DNA of 64,000 nt from CAZADA01 sp964483775 (lineage in GTDB: Bacteria > Pseudomonadota > Alphaproteobacteria > Caulobacterales > Maricaulaceae). Numbering within the stretch: position 1 is the stretch's first letter; every line of letters starts with the position of its first letter. A model generated the notes under the pieces. That model was not told the DNA's origin and made no database searches. It saw nothing but the letters and a program-made list of their open reading frames with translations. Of the stretch, positions 35,036 to 43,314 are shown one piece after another. Where the stretch lies: NCBI GenBank assembly GCA_964483775.1, contig CAZADA010000001.1, forward strand, positions 4,621 to 68,620, given 5' to 3'. Position numbers and translations under genes: made by a program.

Positions 35036-36754
35036 CTAGCTCAGCGCAGGCGCCCCCGGGGCGCCAAAGGCGGGAACGGGCGACCAATCTGGAAGCTCGC
35101 CAAGTGGGGCGGGCGCATGGTCGGCAAAGGCGCCCTTAGCATAGACCACCTTGCCGCCGCTGAGCGTGAGATCGGAAGTGATGTTGATGATCTCATCCTC
35201 GGCCACACTGAAATAATCGCGGTCAAGCACGGCGAGGTCGGCAAACTGGCCCGGTGTGAGTTGCCCCTTGAGCCCTTGCTCGCGGCTGAACCAGGCCCCT
35301 GCGGCGGTCCAATGCCGCAGCGCCTCTTCGCGGGTCAGACGGTTTTCCGCGCGCCAAATGACATCGCCGCCGCGGCCCTTGCCCGACACCGCCCAGTGGA
35401 TCGCAAGCCAAGGATTGTACGACGACACCCGTGTCGCGTCGGTGCCCGCGGCCAGCGGAACCCCGGACGCCATCATCGTCTTGACCGGCATCACGTCGTG
35501 CAGCGCCTCCTGGCCGTAACGCTCACGATAGGCGCTGGCTTGGAAGGCGATGCGGTTCTGGTACGAGATGCCCCCGCCCAGGCGCGCGACCCACTCCATG
35601 GTGGACTCAGAGATCGTCTCGCCATGGTCGAAGATCCAGTTGAGCTCCTCAAGCCCCCTGTCGCGACCAACCTCCTCCAGCACGGCCAGGAGGCGATGGG
35701 CGCTTTCCTCATAGGTGCAGTGAAAGCGAATGGGCCAACGGTTCTCCAACAAGAACTCCAGCACCGGGCGCAGATCGCCCTCCATGCGCTTGGGAAGTGT
35801 CGGACGCGGATAGGAGAAATCCTCAAAGTCATAGGCCGAAGCCACGAGCATCTCGCCGGCCCCGACACACTTAAGGTACGCATCGCCCTCGTCGGGCTTG
35901 ACCAGGTCGTGCCAGCGCCTGAAGTCTTCGAGCTCAGACAGCGGGCGCTGCGCAAACAGCTGGTAGCCAATGCGCACGGTCTGTTCGCCGCGGCGGTTGA
36001 GCTCGGTGATGACCCCGTAGTCGTCGGGGTAGTTGAGGAACCCGCCGGCGCAGTCGAGCGCCGATGTGAGGCCAAGACCGTTTAACGCCCGAAAGTAATG
36101 CTTGGTCGACAGGATCTGCTGTTCGAAATCGAGCTTCGGCGCCATGTCGAGCAGGGCGTAGAGCGGCTGCGCGTTGGGCCGCGCCAGCGCAAGGCCCGTG
36201 GGATTGCCATCATCATCACGCTCAAGGCGTCCCGAAACAAAGGGCTCGTAAAAATGCCGGTCAATGCCCAGCGCGCGCAGGGCGGCCTTGTTCAACCACG
36301 CGCGGTCGTAAAGGTGCAACACATAGACCGGGACGTCGGGCGCGACCGCGTTGATCTCCTCGATGGTTGGCAGGCGCTTCTCGGCGAACTGGTCGGCGGA
36401 CCAGCCGCCAACGACGCGGATCCACTGGCCCGCCGGTGTCCGTTGCGCCTGCTGCTTGAGCATCGCCAGACCGTCAGCCAGCGATGGCGCGTGGTCCCAA
36501 CGCAGTTCCATAGCAAAGTTGTTGCCCTGCCGAATGATGTGGGTGTGGCTGTCGATCAAGCCCGGGATCACGCGGCGCCCGCCAGCATCGATCACCTGTG
36601 TTGACGGCCCCGCCAGCGCCATCACGTCGGTTGCCGAGCCGACGCTGGCGACCAATCCGTCCGCGATCGCAATCGCCTCAGCGTCCGGCGCAGCCGGATC
36701 CATGGTTGTGATCTTGGCGTTGTGAAGGATCATGTCGGGTATGGCGTTTGGCAT
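35036..36754 (-). CDS. YtcJ/NfdA-type amidohydrolase
   Basis: A 572-residue metal-dependent hydrolase of the amidohydrolase superfamily (YtcJ-like exoenzyme group, cf. N-substituted formamide deformylase). The composite beta domain (DMILHNAKITTMDP) leads to VIPGLIDSHTHIIRQG with the H-x-H metal motif. Later pieces include WIFDHGETIS and AAGTDATRVSSYNPWLAIHWAV with the Asp. The GTNs after it (LTPGQFADLAVLDRDYF) are typical. The start at 36754 has GGGG upstream; ATG 36781 or GTG 36787 would add 9-11 residues. Substrate not predictable. Confidence 0.87.
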   Translation of the reverse strand: MPNAIPDMILHNAKITTMDPAAPDAEAIAIADGLVASVGSATDVMALAGPSTQVIDAGGRRVIPGLIDSHTHIIRQGNNFAMELRWDHAPSLADGLAMLKQQAQRTPAGQWIRVVGGWSADQFAEKRLPTIEEINAVAPDVPVYVLHLYDRAWLNKAALRALGIDRHFYEPFVSGRLERDDDGNPTGLALARPNAQPLYALLDMAPKLDFEQQILSTKHYFRALNGLGLTSALDCAGGFLNYPDDYGVITELNRRGEQTVRIGYQLFAQRPLSELEDFRRWHDLVKPDEGDAYLKCVGAGEMLVASAYDFEDFSYPRPTLPKRMEGDLRPVLEFLLENRWPIRFHCTYEESAHRLLAVLEEVGRDRGLEELNWIFDHGETISESTMEWVARLGGGISYQNRIAFQASAYRERYGQEALHDVMPVKTMMASGVPLAAGTDATRVSSYNPWLAIHWAVSGKGRGGDVIWRAENRLTREEALRHWTAAGAWFSREQGLKGQLTPGQFADLAVLDRDYFSVAEDEIINITSDLTLSGGKVVYAKGAFADHAPAPLGELPDWSPVPAFGAPGAPALS

Positions 36755-36802
36755 GGCTTGGCCCCAGTTCAGTGTGGTCATCGTCACGCAACGGACGATG
36801 GG

Positions 36803-38065
36803 CTAGAAACGGACACGCAACGTCAGTTCAAGGAAATCAATAGGTTCGGCTGGACCGGTGTCGGCAATGAACGTCTGCGGTTCAGAGTGGGTGTAAATCG
36901 CCTCCAACGAGACGGCATCGTTGATGGCGTACGTGGCCTGCGCTGACACCGCCGTGTTCACAAAGCGCGCCGACGTGGATGCGCTCGGCGCGCGGAAAAT
37001 GCGCCCACTCGGAGTGTAGACGCCGTCATTCGTTTCGGTCCGCCAATACCAGTTGATATCGACCGACACGTCGAGCTTTGGGGTCGGCGAGAAGCGGACG
37101 TACGGATTGATGTTGTAAAAATTGCTCGGTCCAAGAAGAGCTACGGACGAAAAGTAATTGCCGCGCGGATAAAGCGCATCGAACGTGTTCAGCTCTCCAT
37201 CGCCGTTCTCGTCATCGCCGGAGGAAATGTTGGCGGAGAGCATGATTTCAGGAGACCACACCGCATCAAACCGATAACCGGTATTGGTCGCCAACGTCCA
37301 CGCCGAGATGTCCAGATCACCGTGCTCGCCGAACTGGTAGATCGCCTCCCAGTTCCAAAACACGCGGCCGTGTTCGCCAAACAGCCGTGCGCCCACGGAG
37401 TGTCGCGTTTGGTCAGCCACGCCCTCAATGGTGGCCAAGTCGGCCGTATCGGCCCTCAGATAGTAAAGGTCGGCTGAGCCCGCGGGCAGCCGCGTGGTGG
37501 CGTTGATCCCGGCAATGAGGCGATCGTCGTCGGGCGTGTCGTTGAACGCGCCTTCAGGCTCAACGTCCACCAAGGCGGCGGCGAAGGCGTCGAGCGCCCA
37601 GTCGCCCGCCTGGGTGCGCACGCGCACACCGTCCCACTGGCGGCGCACATTGGTGCCATCGCGCGTGCCGAGCAGGCGTTGTGATCCGATGATGATGTCC
37701 TGCCGGCCCAGAGTGACCGACGTCTCGCCTTGTGCGTAGACCAGTTGCGCCTCGCGCAGATCAAGCTCGTTAGCGTTGATGGGGCTGTCAGGCCCGCCGG
37801 ACATCACCGCGCTTTGCAGATTGATCCGCGCCGACCAGCGCGGTGAAAACTCCGCCTCGAAAGCGACTGCCGCGCGTTGAGTCCACAGCCAACCGCTCGC
37901 GTCAGCGTCGGGATCAAACCCGGGATTGTTCACCAGCTGAAACCGTTCGCGCAGCTCAACGTCCGTCACCCGAACTGGGCCAATCTCCGCCAAATCCTGG
38001 GCGTACGCCGTGGTCGCGATCAGCGCAGGGGCGAGCCCATTGACAAGATGGTGCAACGGTTTCAT
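36803..38065 (-). CDS. Alginate-export-type outer-membrane porin
   Basis: A 420-residue protein with a signal peptide (cleavage in TTAYA-QDLAE, about residue 22). The mature part has alternating beta-barrel strands throughout and ends in Phe (LTLRVRF), the outer-membrane signal. Motifs LRERFQLVNNPGFDPDADASGW, TVTLGRQDIIIGSQRLLG and DGVRVRTQAGDW are those of the alginate_exp (AlgE-like) family. It may move small solutes rather than alginate. It follows the isochorismatase-family gene on the minus strand and precedes the amidohydrolase, which could act on an imported substrate. Confidence 0.82.
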   Translation of the reverse strand: MKPLHHLVNGLAPALIATTAYAQDLAEIGPVRVTDVELRERFQLVNNPGFDPDADASGWLWTQRAAVAFEAEFSPRWSARINLQSAVMSGGPDSPINANELDLREAQLVYAQGETSVTLGRQDIIIGSQRLLGTRDGTNVRRQWDGVRVRTQAGDWALDAFAAALVDVEPEGAFNDTPDDDRLIAGINATTRLPAGSADLYYLRADTADLATIEGVADQTRHSVGARLFGEHGRVFWNWEAIYQFGEHGDLDISAWTLATNTGYRFDAVWSPEIMLSANISSGDDENGDGELNTFDALYPRGNYFSSVALLGPSNFYNINPYVRFSPTPKLDVSVDINWYWRTETNDGVYTPSGRIFRAPSASTSARFVNTAVSAQATYAINDAVSLEAIYTHSEPQTFIADTGPAEPIDFLELTLRVRF

Positions 38066-38149
38066 CGTGCTTTCACATTCAATGCGGAGAAAGGCGAAAC
38101 GGGGGACCGCTCCGTCCCGGCCACCCGGTGACGGAGCGCAGGGCAAACC

Positions 38150-38832
38150 CTAGCTCGCAGGGATCGGATCCAGGCGTTCGCCATGGGTCACGCGCTCAGG
38201 AGCCTTGTGGACAAGCGTGTAGGCGTAATCCATGCCCATACCGAACGCGCCCGAATGCTCCTTAGCGATCTCGCTGACGCCGTCATAGGTGTCCCGGCGG
38301 GCCCAATCGCGTTGCCATTCGAGCAGCACCTGCTGCCAAGTCACAGGCACGACGCCGGCCTGCACCATACGTTGCATGGCGTGGTCATGCGCGTCCTGGG
38401 TCGTGCCGCCTGAGGCGTCGGCGACCATGTAGATCTCATACCCGCCCTCGAGCATGGCCGACAGGGCGAAGTGGGTGTTGCAGACCTCGGTCCACAAACC
38501 GGACACAACCACTTTGTTCCGACCCGCCGCCTTCAGCGCGTCGCGCACCTTCTGGTCGTCCCATGAGTTCATGCTGGTGCGTTCAAGGATCGGCGTTTCG
38601 GGGAACACCGCCAACAATTCGGGGAAGGTGTGCCCGGAGAACGCTTCGGTCTCCACGGTGGTGATGGCCGTCGGGATGTTAAAGAGTTTGGCGGACTTGG
38701 CGAGCGCGACCACGTTGTTCTTCAACGTTTGCCGGTCGATTGACTGGACGCCAAAGGCATCTGCGGATGATGATCAATTAAGATCAATTGACTATTCTGG
38801 GGCGTCATGACTTCGAGCTTTGGGGTGGCCAT
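38150..38832 (-). pseudogene. Isochorismatase-family hydrolase with N-terminal frameshift
   Basis: From ATG 38832 (GGAGGA upstream) the frame reads the normal start (LEVMTPQNSQLILIDHHPQM), then goes out of phase and stops within a dozen codons. From about 38757 another frame continues correctly with AFGVQSIDRQTLKNN and runs to 38150 with the full remaining domain (SGLWTEVCNTHFALSAMLEG: the catalytic Cys; Lys and Asp contexts are present too). The join is repaired by one extra base in the GG-C at about 38756-38758 (Met codon 38758-38760). The protein would be about 227 residues, like YcaC-type hydrolases. This is either a true mutation or an assembly error. Confidence 0.85.
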
Positions 38833-38916
38833 GGTCATCTTCCTCCGGCGCTGTGGTGAACTTTTAATCTGAGATGACCGCCGCAAAGCAAATGATGCTC
38901 CGCGGCGGTCAAGACG

Positions 38917-39018
38917 TCAATTGGAAACGACGGCGTACAAAAACACACCGACAACAAAAGCGAAGACACCGAGGCCAACAAGACTGACGGGCGTCAAGGG
39001 AGATTTGTTTTTATTCAT
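38917..39018 (-). CDS. 33-residue single-span membrane peptide
   Basis: ATG at 39018, stop TGA at 38917-38919, 33 codons: MNKNKSPLTPVSLVGLGVFA, then FVVGVFLYAVVSN. It has a short basic, polar N-terminus and a membrane helix of about 21 residues. It starts 11 bases after the pirin stop on the same strand, so it could be cotranslated with pirin. A weak GAG element lies about 6 bases before the ATG. It is too short for family assignment; the compositional pattern is that of a real small membrane protein. Confidence 0.4.
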   Translation of the reverse strand: MNKNKSPLTPVSLVGLGVFAFVVGVFLYAVVSN

Positions 39019-39029
39019 TATCTCAAAGC

Positions 39030-39749
39030 CTAGTTGATCGAAGGCGGCGCCATCGGCAAGTCGAACAACAACACCTCAGCGTTCTCGCCCTGGTCGATGG
39101 CCAGGGTCTCAACGTCGCGCGCCGAGAGGCCATCGCCGGCTTTCAACGTCTCTCCGTTGATCCGCACCTGGCCGCGCGCGACCTGGATCCAGACCCCGCG
39201 GCCGGGGGTGAGCGCGAACTGAGCGCGCTCATCCCCATCAAACAGACCGACATAGAGTTTGACGTCCTGGTGGATGGTCACCGAACCCTCCCGTCCGTCT
39301 GGCGAACCGACAAGACGCAAGGCGCCGCGTTTTTCCGCATCGTCGAACGCCTTTTGTTCGTAGCTGGGCGGAAGGTCGGCGTGCTCGGGGAGGATCCAGA
39401 TCTGCAGAAAGTGCACCGGGTCATCGGCCGAGTGATTGTACTCCGAGTGACGAATGCCAGCGCCCGCGCTCATCCGCTGCACCTCGCCCGGCCGGATGAC
39501 AGACCCGGTTCCGATGGAGTCTTTGTGCTCAAGCGCGCCGTCAAGGACATAGGAGATGATCTCCATGTCGCGGTGGCCGTGGGTGGCGAAACCGGCGCCG
39601 GGAGTGACCCAGTCTTCGTTGATGACGCGTAGCGGACCAAAGCCCATGTGCGCCTCATCATAGTATTCGCCAAACGAAAAGCTGTGTTTGGAGTCAAGCC
39701 AACTGATCTTGGTGGGGCCGCGATCGTCGGCGCGTCTGATGCTGATCAT
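39030..39749 (-). CDS. Pirin family protein (putative quercetinase-like)
   Basis: A 239-residue bicupin. The N-terminal cupin has WLDSKHSFSFGEYYDEAHMGFG, VTPGAGFATHGHRDMEIISYVLDG and GEVQRMSAGAGIRHSEYN, which supply the His-x-His and the further His/Glu of the metal site. The C-terminal cupin ends LLFDLP. Pirins are iron proteins acting as redox-linked regulators or quercetin dioxygenases. GGGAGC precedes the ATG at 39749. It is divergent from a LysR regulator with a T-N11-A box between, a common arrangement. Confidence 0.92.
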   Translation of the reverse strand: MISIRRADDRGPTKISWLDSKHSFSFGEYYDEAHMGFGPLRVINEDWVTPGAGFATHGHRDMEIISYVLDGALEHKDSIGTGSVIRPGEVQRMSAGAGIRHSEYNHSADDPVHFLQIWILPEHADLPPSYEQKAFDDAEKRGALRLVGSPDGREGSVTIHQDVKLYVGLFDGDERAQFALTPGRGVWIQVARGQVRINGETLKAGDGLSARDVETLAIDQGENAEVLLFDLPMAPPSIN

Positions 39750-39836
39750 AGTGAAGCTCCCGAAACTGAAGCGATGTTGACCCTGCACATAGCGCGTGCT
39801 CAGTCAGGTGATTAGACCGCCGCGAAGCGACAGACG

Positions 39837-39853
39837 GTTGCATCAGGTGCAAC
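39837..39853. promoter_or_regulatory. LysR-type box between pirin and lysR
   Basis: GTTGCA (39837-39842), TCAGG, TGCAAC (39848-39853) is a perfect six-base inverted repeat, and it contains a T-N11-A core (T39839, A39851). It lies between the divergent pirin (start 39749) and LysR (start 39882) genes, where a LysR regulator would bind. Confidence 0.65.
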
Positions 39854-39881
39854 AATGTCGCTCGGATATCAGGAGCAGCAT

Positions 39882-40778
39882 GTGGACCGGTTCAACGCGC
39901 TCGAGGCGTTTGTCGGGGTGATTGAGGAGGACAGCTTTGCTGGCGCGGCCAGGCGGCTCGGCCTTTCGCGGTCTCAGGTGAGCCGTCTGGTCGCCCAATT
40001 GGAGGATCGCTTGGGCGCCCAGCTGCTCAACCGGTCCACCCGCCAGGTCTCCGCCACCAGCGCGGGCAAAGCGTTTTTTCTCAAGGCCAAAGCGATTGTC
40101 GACGATCTGAAGGAGGCGGAATCCACGGTCAGCGCCCACCAAGACACCGCCATTGGCAAGATCCGCGTGAACACGCCGAACTCCATCCCCGGGGTGAATT
40201 TCTCACGGGCGATCATCGACTTTATGGTGCAATACCCCGCGCTTGAAGTGGAGCTCACCATGGAAAACCGGATCGTTGATCCGGTGGCCGACGGCTTTGA
40301 TCTGGTGGTGCGGATCGCCGAACCCGACGAAGAAACCGGCCTGGTGGACCATCGGATCCTCCAGCTCGAATACGGGATGTATTGCTCCTCAGAGTATGCC
40401 GAACGAGAGGGCGTACCCGAAACGCCCGAAGACCTCACCCGCCACCACATCCTTGATTTCGCCCGCAGCGCGCCGACCATGCGGTGGGCGATGACGGGCC
40501 CCGACGGCGATCTGTCCGTGCGCGTCAAACCGCGACTGATCGCCAACCATCGCGAGGCCATCTATGAGGCCGTGCGGCAACACTTGGGCGTCGCCATCAT
40601 GCCGGAGTTTTCCGTCAAGCCGCATGTGGAGGATGGATCGCTCGTCCGGGTGTTGCCCGACTACCATTGTCAGTTGCTGATGCTCCAAGTGATCTACCCG
40701 CCCGCACGCCACCTTTCGACCAAAGTGCGGCTGCTCACCGATTTTCTGATCGAGCGGTTTTCCCGCCAACTGCACTAG
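39882..40778 (+). CDS. LysR family transcriptional regulator
   Basis: A 298-residue LysR regulator. The helix-turn-helix is DRFNALEAFVGVIEEDSFAGAARRLGLSRSQVSRLVAQLEDRLGAQLLNRSTR, residues 2-55. The effector domain (about 90-295) follows, with IRVNTPNSIPGVNFSRAI and a closing LTDFLIERF. The GTG at 39882 is preferred because AGGAG at 39871-39875 lies 6 bases before it and family proteins begin with (M/V)DRF; an ATG at 39855 adds nine unconserved residues. It probably regulates the divergent pirin gene. Confidence 0.92.
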   Translation: MDRFNALEAFVGVIEEDSFAGAARRLGLSRSQVSRLVAQLEDRLGAQLLNRSTRQVSATSAGKAFFLKAKAIVDDLKEAESTVSAHQDTAIGKIRVNTPNSIPGVNFSRAIIDFMVQYPALEVELTMENRIVDPVADGFDLVVRIAEPDEETGLVDHRILQLEYGMYCSSEYAEREGVPETPEDLTRHHILDFARSAPTMRWAMTGPDGDLSVRVKPRLIANHREAIYEAVRQHLGVAIMPEFSVKPHVEDGSLVRVLPDYHCQLLMLQVIYPPARHLSTKVRLLTDFLIERFSRQLH

Positions 40779-40784
40779 ACCTGG

Positions 40785-41399
40785 TCAACCGCCGCGCTGG
40801 CTCGGCGGCCGGGCCAGTGCGGCGTCCGTCAGCGCGTCGAGCTGGGGCCCGAAGGCTTGGTGAAGTGCGGCGAGACTCGCCTCGCCCAAAATTCCCCGCA
40901 ATGTGGGTTCCGACACAGCATAATAGCTAATCGCGCCGAGCAGTTGATAGACAAGCGCCAGCGCCTGGCTGTCGGACGCCGAGACCCAATTGGGCGTCGC
41001 TTTGGCAATCGCGACCAGACCATCCAGAAACGGCTTGAGGTGCCAAGTCGACGCCGCGTCCGCGCGGCGCTTGTTGTCGAGCAGTTCGCGCATCAACAAC
41101 CGGGCCCGCTCTGCGTCGGCCGGCGTGTTGGTGATGATGGCGGCCAGCACCAGCTTGAGCTGCGCCACGGGATCATCGCTTCGCGTCTGGGCCGTGCGCA
41201 ACAGGGCGATGATCTCGTGCGAAATGCGTTGCAGCACCTCGCCGTAGAGCTTCTCCTTGGTCGAGAAATGGTGCAGCAGCGCCTGCTTCGTCAGGCCGAG
41301 TTCGTCAGCGATGTTGGCGATGCTCACACCGTAAAACCCCCGTTCGGCGAAGAGCCCGCGCGCGGCGTTGAGCAGCTGATCTCGGGTCGACAACGTCAC
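40785..41399 (-). CDS. TetR/AcrR family regulator
   Basis: A 204-residue repressor. The N-terminal domain TRDQLLNAARGLFAERGFYGVSIANIADELGLTKQALLHHFSTKEKLYGEVL has the standard TetR helix-turn-helix. The GTG start at 41399 has GGAGG 5 bases upstream, and a longer frame to 41546 would run through its own operators and looks non-coding. Two near-identical palindromes lie 36-72 bases upstream, in the shared region with a crotonase gene. It converges on the LysR gene. Control of acyl-CoA metabolism is the likely role. Confidence 0.92.
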   Translation of the reverse strand: MTLSTRDQLLNAARGLFAERGFYGVSIANIADELGLTKQALLHHFSTKEKLYGEVLQRISHEIIALLRTAQTRSDDPVAQLKLVLAAIITNTPADAERARLLMRELLDNKRRADAASTWHLKPFLDGLVAIAKATPNWVSASDSQALALVYQLLGAISYYAVSEPTLRGILGEASLAALHQAFGPQLDALTDAALARPPSQRGG

Positions 41400-41427
41400 G
41401 CGTCCTCCATGGCGATCCAGCAGCCAG

Positions 41428-41471
41428 TTGACACCTACCGGTTGGTAAGTCAATATGCCTACCGATCGGTA
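41428..41471. promoter_or_regulatory. Two tandem TetR operators over the crotonase promoter
   Basis: TACCGGTTGGTA (41436-41447) and TACCGATCGGTA (41460-41471, a perfect 12-bp palindrome) are centred 24 bases apart between divergent tetR and crotonase genes. TTGACA at 41428-41433 is a perfect -35 for the crotonase, and the first operator fills the spacer, so binding would block RNA polymerase. The TACCGATCGGTA form is typical of acyl-CoA-linked TetR repressors. Confidence 0.7.
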
Positions 41472-41500
41472 AGGGCAATAGCGATCCAAGGGAGGATACA

Positions 41501-42385
41501 ATGGACAAGCACGTACTGTACTCAAAGTCAGGTGCAATCGCGACAATCACACTGAACCGTCCGGAAAAATACAATACCCTAAGACCGTCACTGCTTTCCG
41601 ATTTAGACGAAGCATTGCGTCAAGCGAATACAGATAACGGCGTGAAGGTGATCATCCTTGAGGGCGCCGGAGATGCCTTCTGCGCCGGTTTTGATTTTTC
41701 AGACGGATTGGAGCATTTCGAAGATATTACCGAAGACAATTACGATCCCGGTATGGACGTGGATTTGGTGATCAACCCCTACAAAACCTACATGACGCAG
41801 TTCATGGGGCTCTGGCGCGGTCTCAAGCCGGTGATCGCGAAAGTTCACGGCTATTGCATGGGCGGCGGCTCGGAGATGGCGCTGTGTGCAGATCTCGTCG
41901 TGGCGTCCGATGACGCACGCATCGGCACGCCATACTCGCGTGTCTGGGGATGTCATTTGTCGGGCATGTGGGTGTATCGCCTGGGCCTTGCGAAAGCGAA
42001 GTACTACGCCCTCACCGGTGTATGGGTGAGCGGTGAGGAAGCCGCGCGCATTGAGTTGATCAATCAGTCATGCCCGCTCGAGGAGCTTGACCAAACCGTC
42101 CAGGCGCTGGCCGACAAACTCGCCGGGGTCCCGCTGACCCAGTTGATGGCCATGAAGCTGATCGTCAATCAAGCCTACGACAATATGGGATTGCAGAGCA
42201 CCCAGACCCTCGGGCCGATCTTGGACGGCATCATGCGCAACACGCCTGAAGGGCGCGACTTTGTGCGCGTGGCCAAAGCCTCTGGCGTGAAAGCCGCCGT
42301 GACCCAACGTGACGCGCCGTTTCTCGATTACAGCCAGGCTCCGTTGGATCAGCAGCCGAGAAAGAAAAGCGAACTGGGCCTTTAG
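41501..42385 (+). CDS. Enoyl-CoA hydratase/isomerase (crotonase) family protein
   Basis: A 294-residue crotonase with LEGAGDAFCAGFDFSDG and GYCMGGGSEMALCADLVVAS as oxyanion-hole segments. As in the crotonase at 31272, the second catalytic Glu of enoyl-CoA hydratase is absent (TPYSRVWGCHLSGMWVYRLG). An acidic insertion (EHFEDITEDNYDPGMDVD) stands between the first hole strand and the next helix. GGAGG at 41491-41495 fixes the start. It is the target of the divergent TetR regulator. The reaction is uncertain; hydratase, isomerase or lyase are possible. Confidence 0.87.
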   Translation: MDKHVLYSKSGAIATITLNRPEKYNTLRPSLLSDLDEALRQANTDNGVKVIILEGAGDAFCAGFDFSDGLEHFEDITEDNYDPGMDVDLVINPYKTYMTQFMGLWRGLKPVIAKVHGYCMGGGSEMALCADLVVASDDARIGTPYSRVWGCHLSGMWVYRLGLAKAKYYALTGVWVSGEEAARIELINQSCPLEELDQTVQALADKLAGVPLTQLMAMKLIVNQAYDNMGLQSTQTLGPILDGIMRNTPEGRDFVRVAKASGVKAAVTQRDAPFLDYSQAPLDQQPRKKSELGL

Positions 42386-42513
42386 TGTCGATTGGCCGTT
42401 TTCTTACCAGGAGCGCTGCCGCATAAGCGGTCATCCCAGCGTGCACGACCATGCATGCTCCCACCCGCGGCGCCGAGTAAGCCGGCGCCGCATCGGCAAG
42501 AAGACCAACGCCC

Positions 42514-43305
42514 ATGAGCGCAATACCATTCACCACGCTCGTCGAGCGCGCATCGATGGAACACACGGTTCTGCGTGCGGACATCACAGACGATTGGATG
42601 CAGGGCCGGACCACCTATGGCGGTCTTTCAACGGCCTTGTGCGTTGAAGCGGTCTTGCGCGCCCAGCCGGACCTGCCCCCGCTGAGGAGCGCCAATGTGG
42701 CGTTCGTGGGGCCGGCCGGCGGCCCGGTTGAGGCGCGGGTTCACGAATTGCGCCGCGGCAAGTCCGTGAGCTTCATCGCCGCCGAACTCACCAGCGAGCA
42801 GGGGCTGGCGAACCAGTGCACATTCGCGTTCGGTGCCAGTCGGTCATCGGCGATCGATCAAAACTGGGTGGCGCCGCCCGATGTGGCGGCGCCTGAAGAC
42901 TGCGAGGTGTTCGTCCCGGAAGGCTTCGGGCCCAACTTCACCCAGCACTTTGACACTCGGCTCGCCAAAGGCGCGCGCCCCGGTTCGAGCTCAACCGAGC
43001 ACGACCACGCCATCTGGGTCCGCCACCGCGACGAAGCCGCCGACGGTCTGGTCGCGTTGATTGCGTTGGCTGACATGCCCCCGCCCGCTGTGCTCTCCAT
43101 GGCGTCCGAGTTCGCCCCGGTCAGCTCCATGACTTGGATGTTCAACGTGCTGACACAGGCGCCCCAAACCCAGACAGGCTGGTGGTTGCTGCAGACCCGT
43201 GCAGAGCACGCATCGAACGGCTACTCCAGCCAAGACATGCTGGTGTGGAACCGCGCACTCGAGTTGGTCATCGCCGGGCGCCAAAGCGTCGCGATTTTCT
43301 TCTAG
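42514..43305 (+). CDS. Acyl-CoA thioesterase, TesB-like double hotdog
   Basis: A 263-residue protein with two hotdog halves. The N-terminal half contains DDWMQGRTTYGGLSTALCVEAV and VEARVHELRRGKSVSFIAAELTSEQG, and the C-terminal half ends SNGYSSQDMLVWNRALELV, like the GLLxSxxQ end of TesB-type enzymes. It probably releases free acids from acyl-CoA. It stands 128 bases after a crotonase on the same strand and may share its regulation. It converges on the lipoprotein gene with a 9-base gap. Confidence 0.85.
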   Translation: MSAIPFTTLVERASMEHTVLRADITDDWMQGRTTYGGLSTALCVEAVLRAQPDLPPLRSANVAFVGPAGGPVEARVHELRRGKSVSFIAAELTSEQGLANQCTFAFGASRSSAIDQNWVAPPDVAAPEDCEVFVPEGFGPNFTQHFDTRLAKGARPGSSSTEHDHAIWVRHRDEAADGLVALIALADMPPPAVLSMASEFAPVSSMTWMFNVLTQAPQTQTGWWLLQTRAEHASNGYSSQDMLVWNRALELVIAGRQSVAIFF

Positions 43306-43314
43306 GTTGACGAC

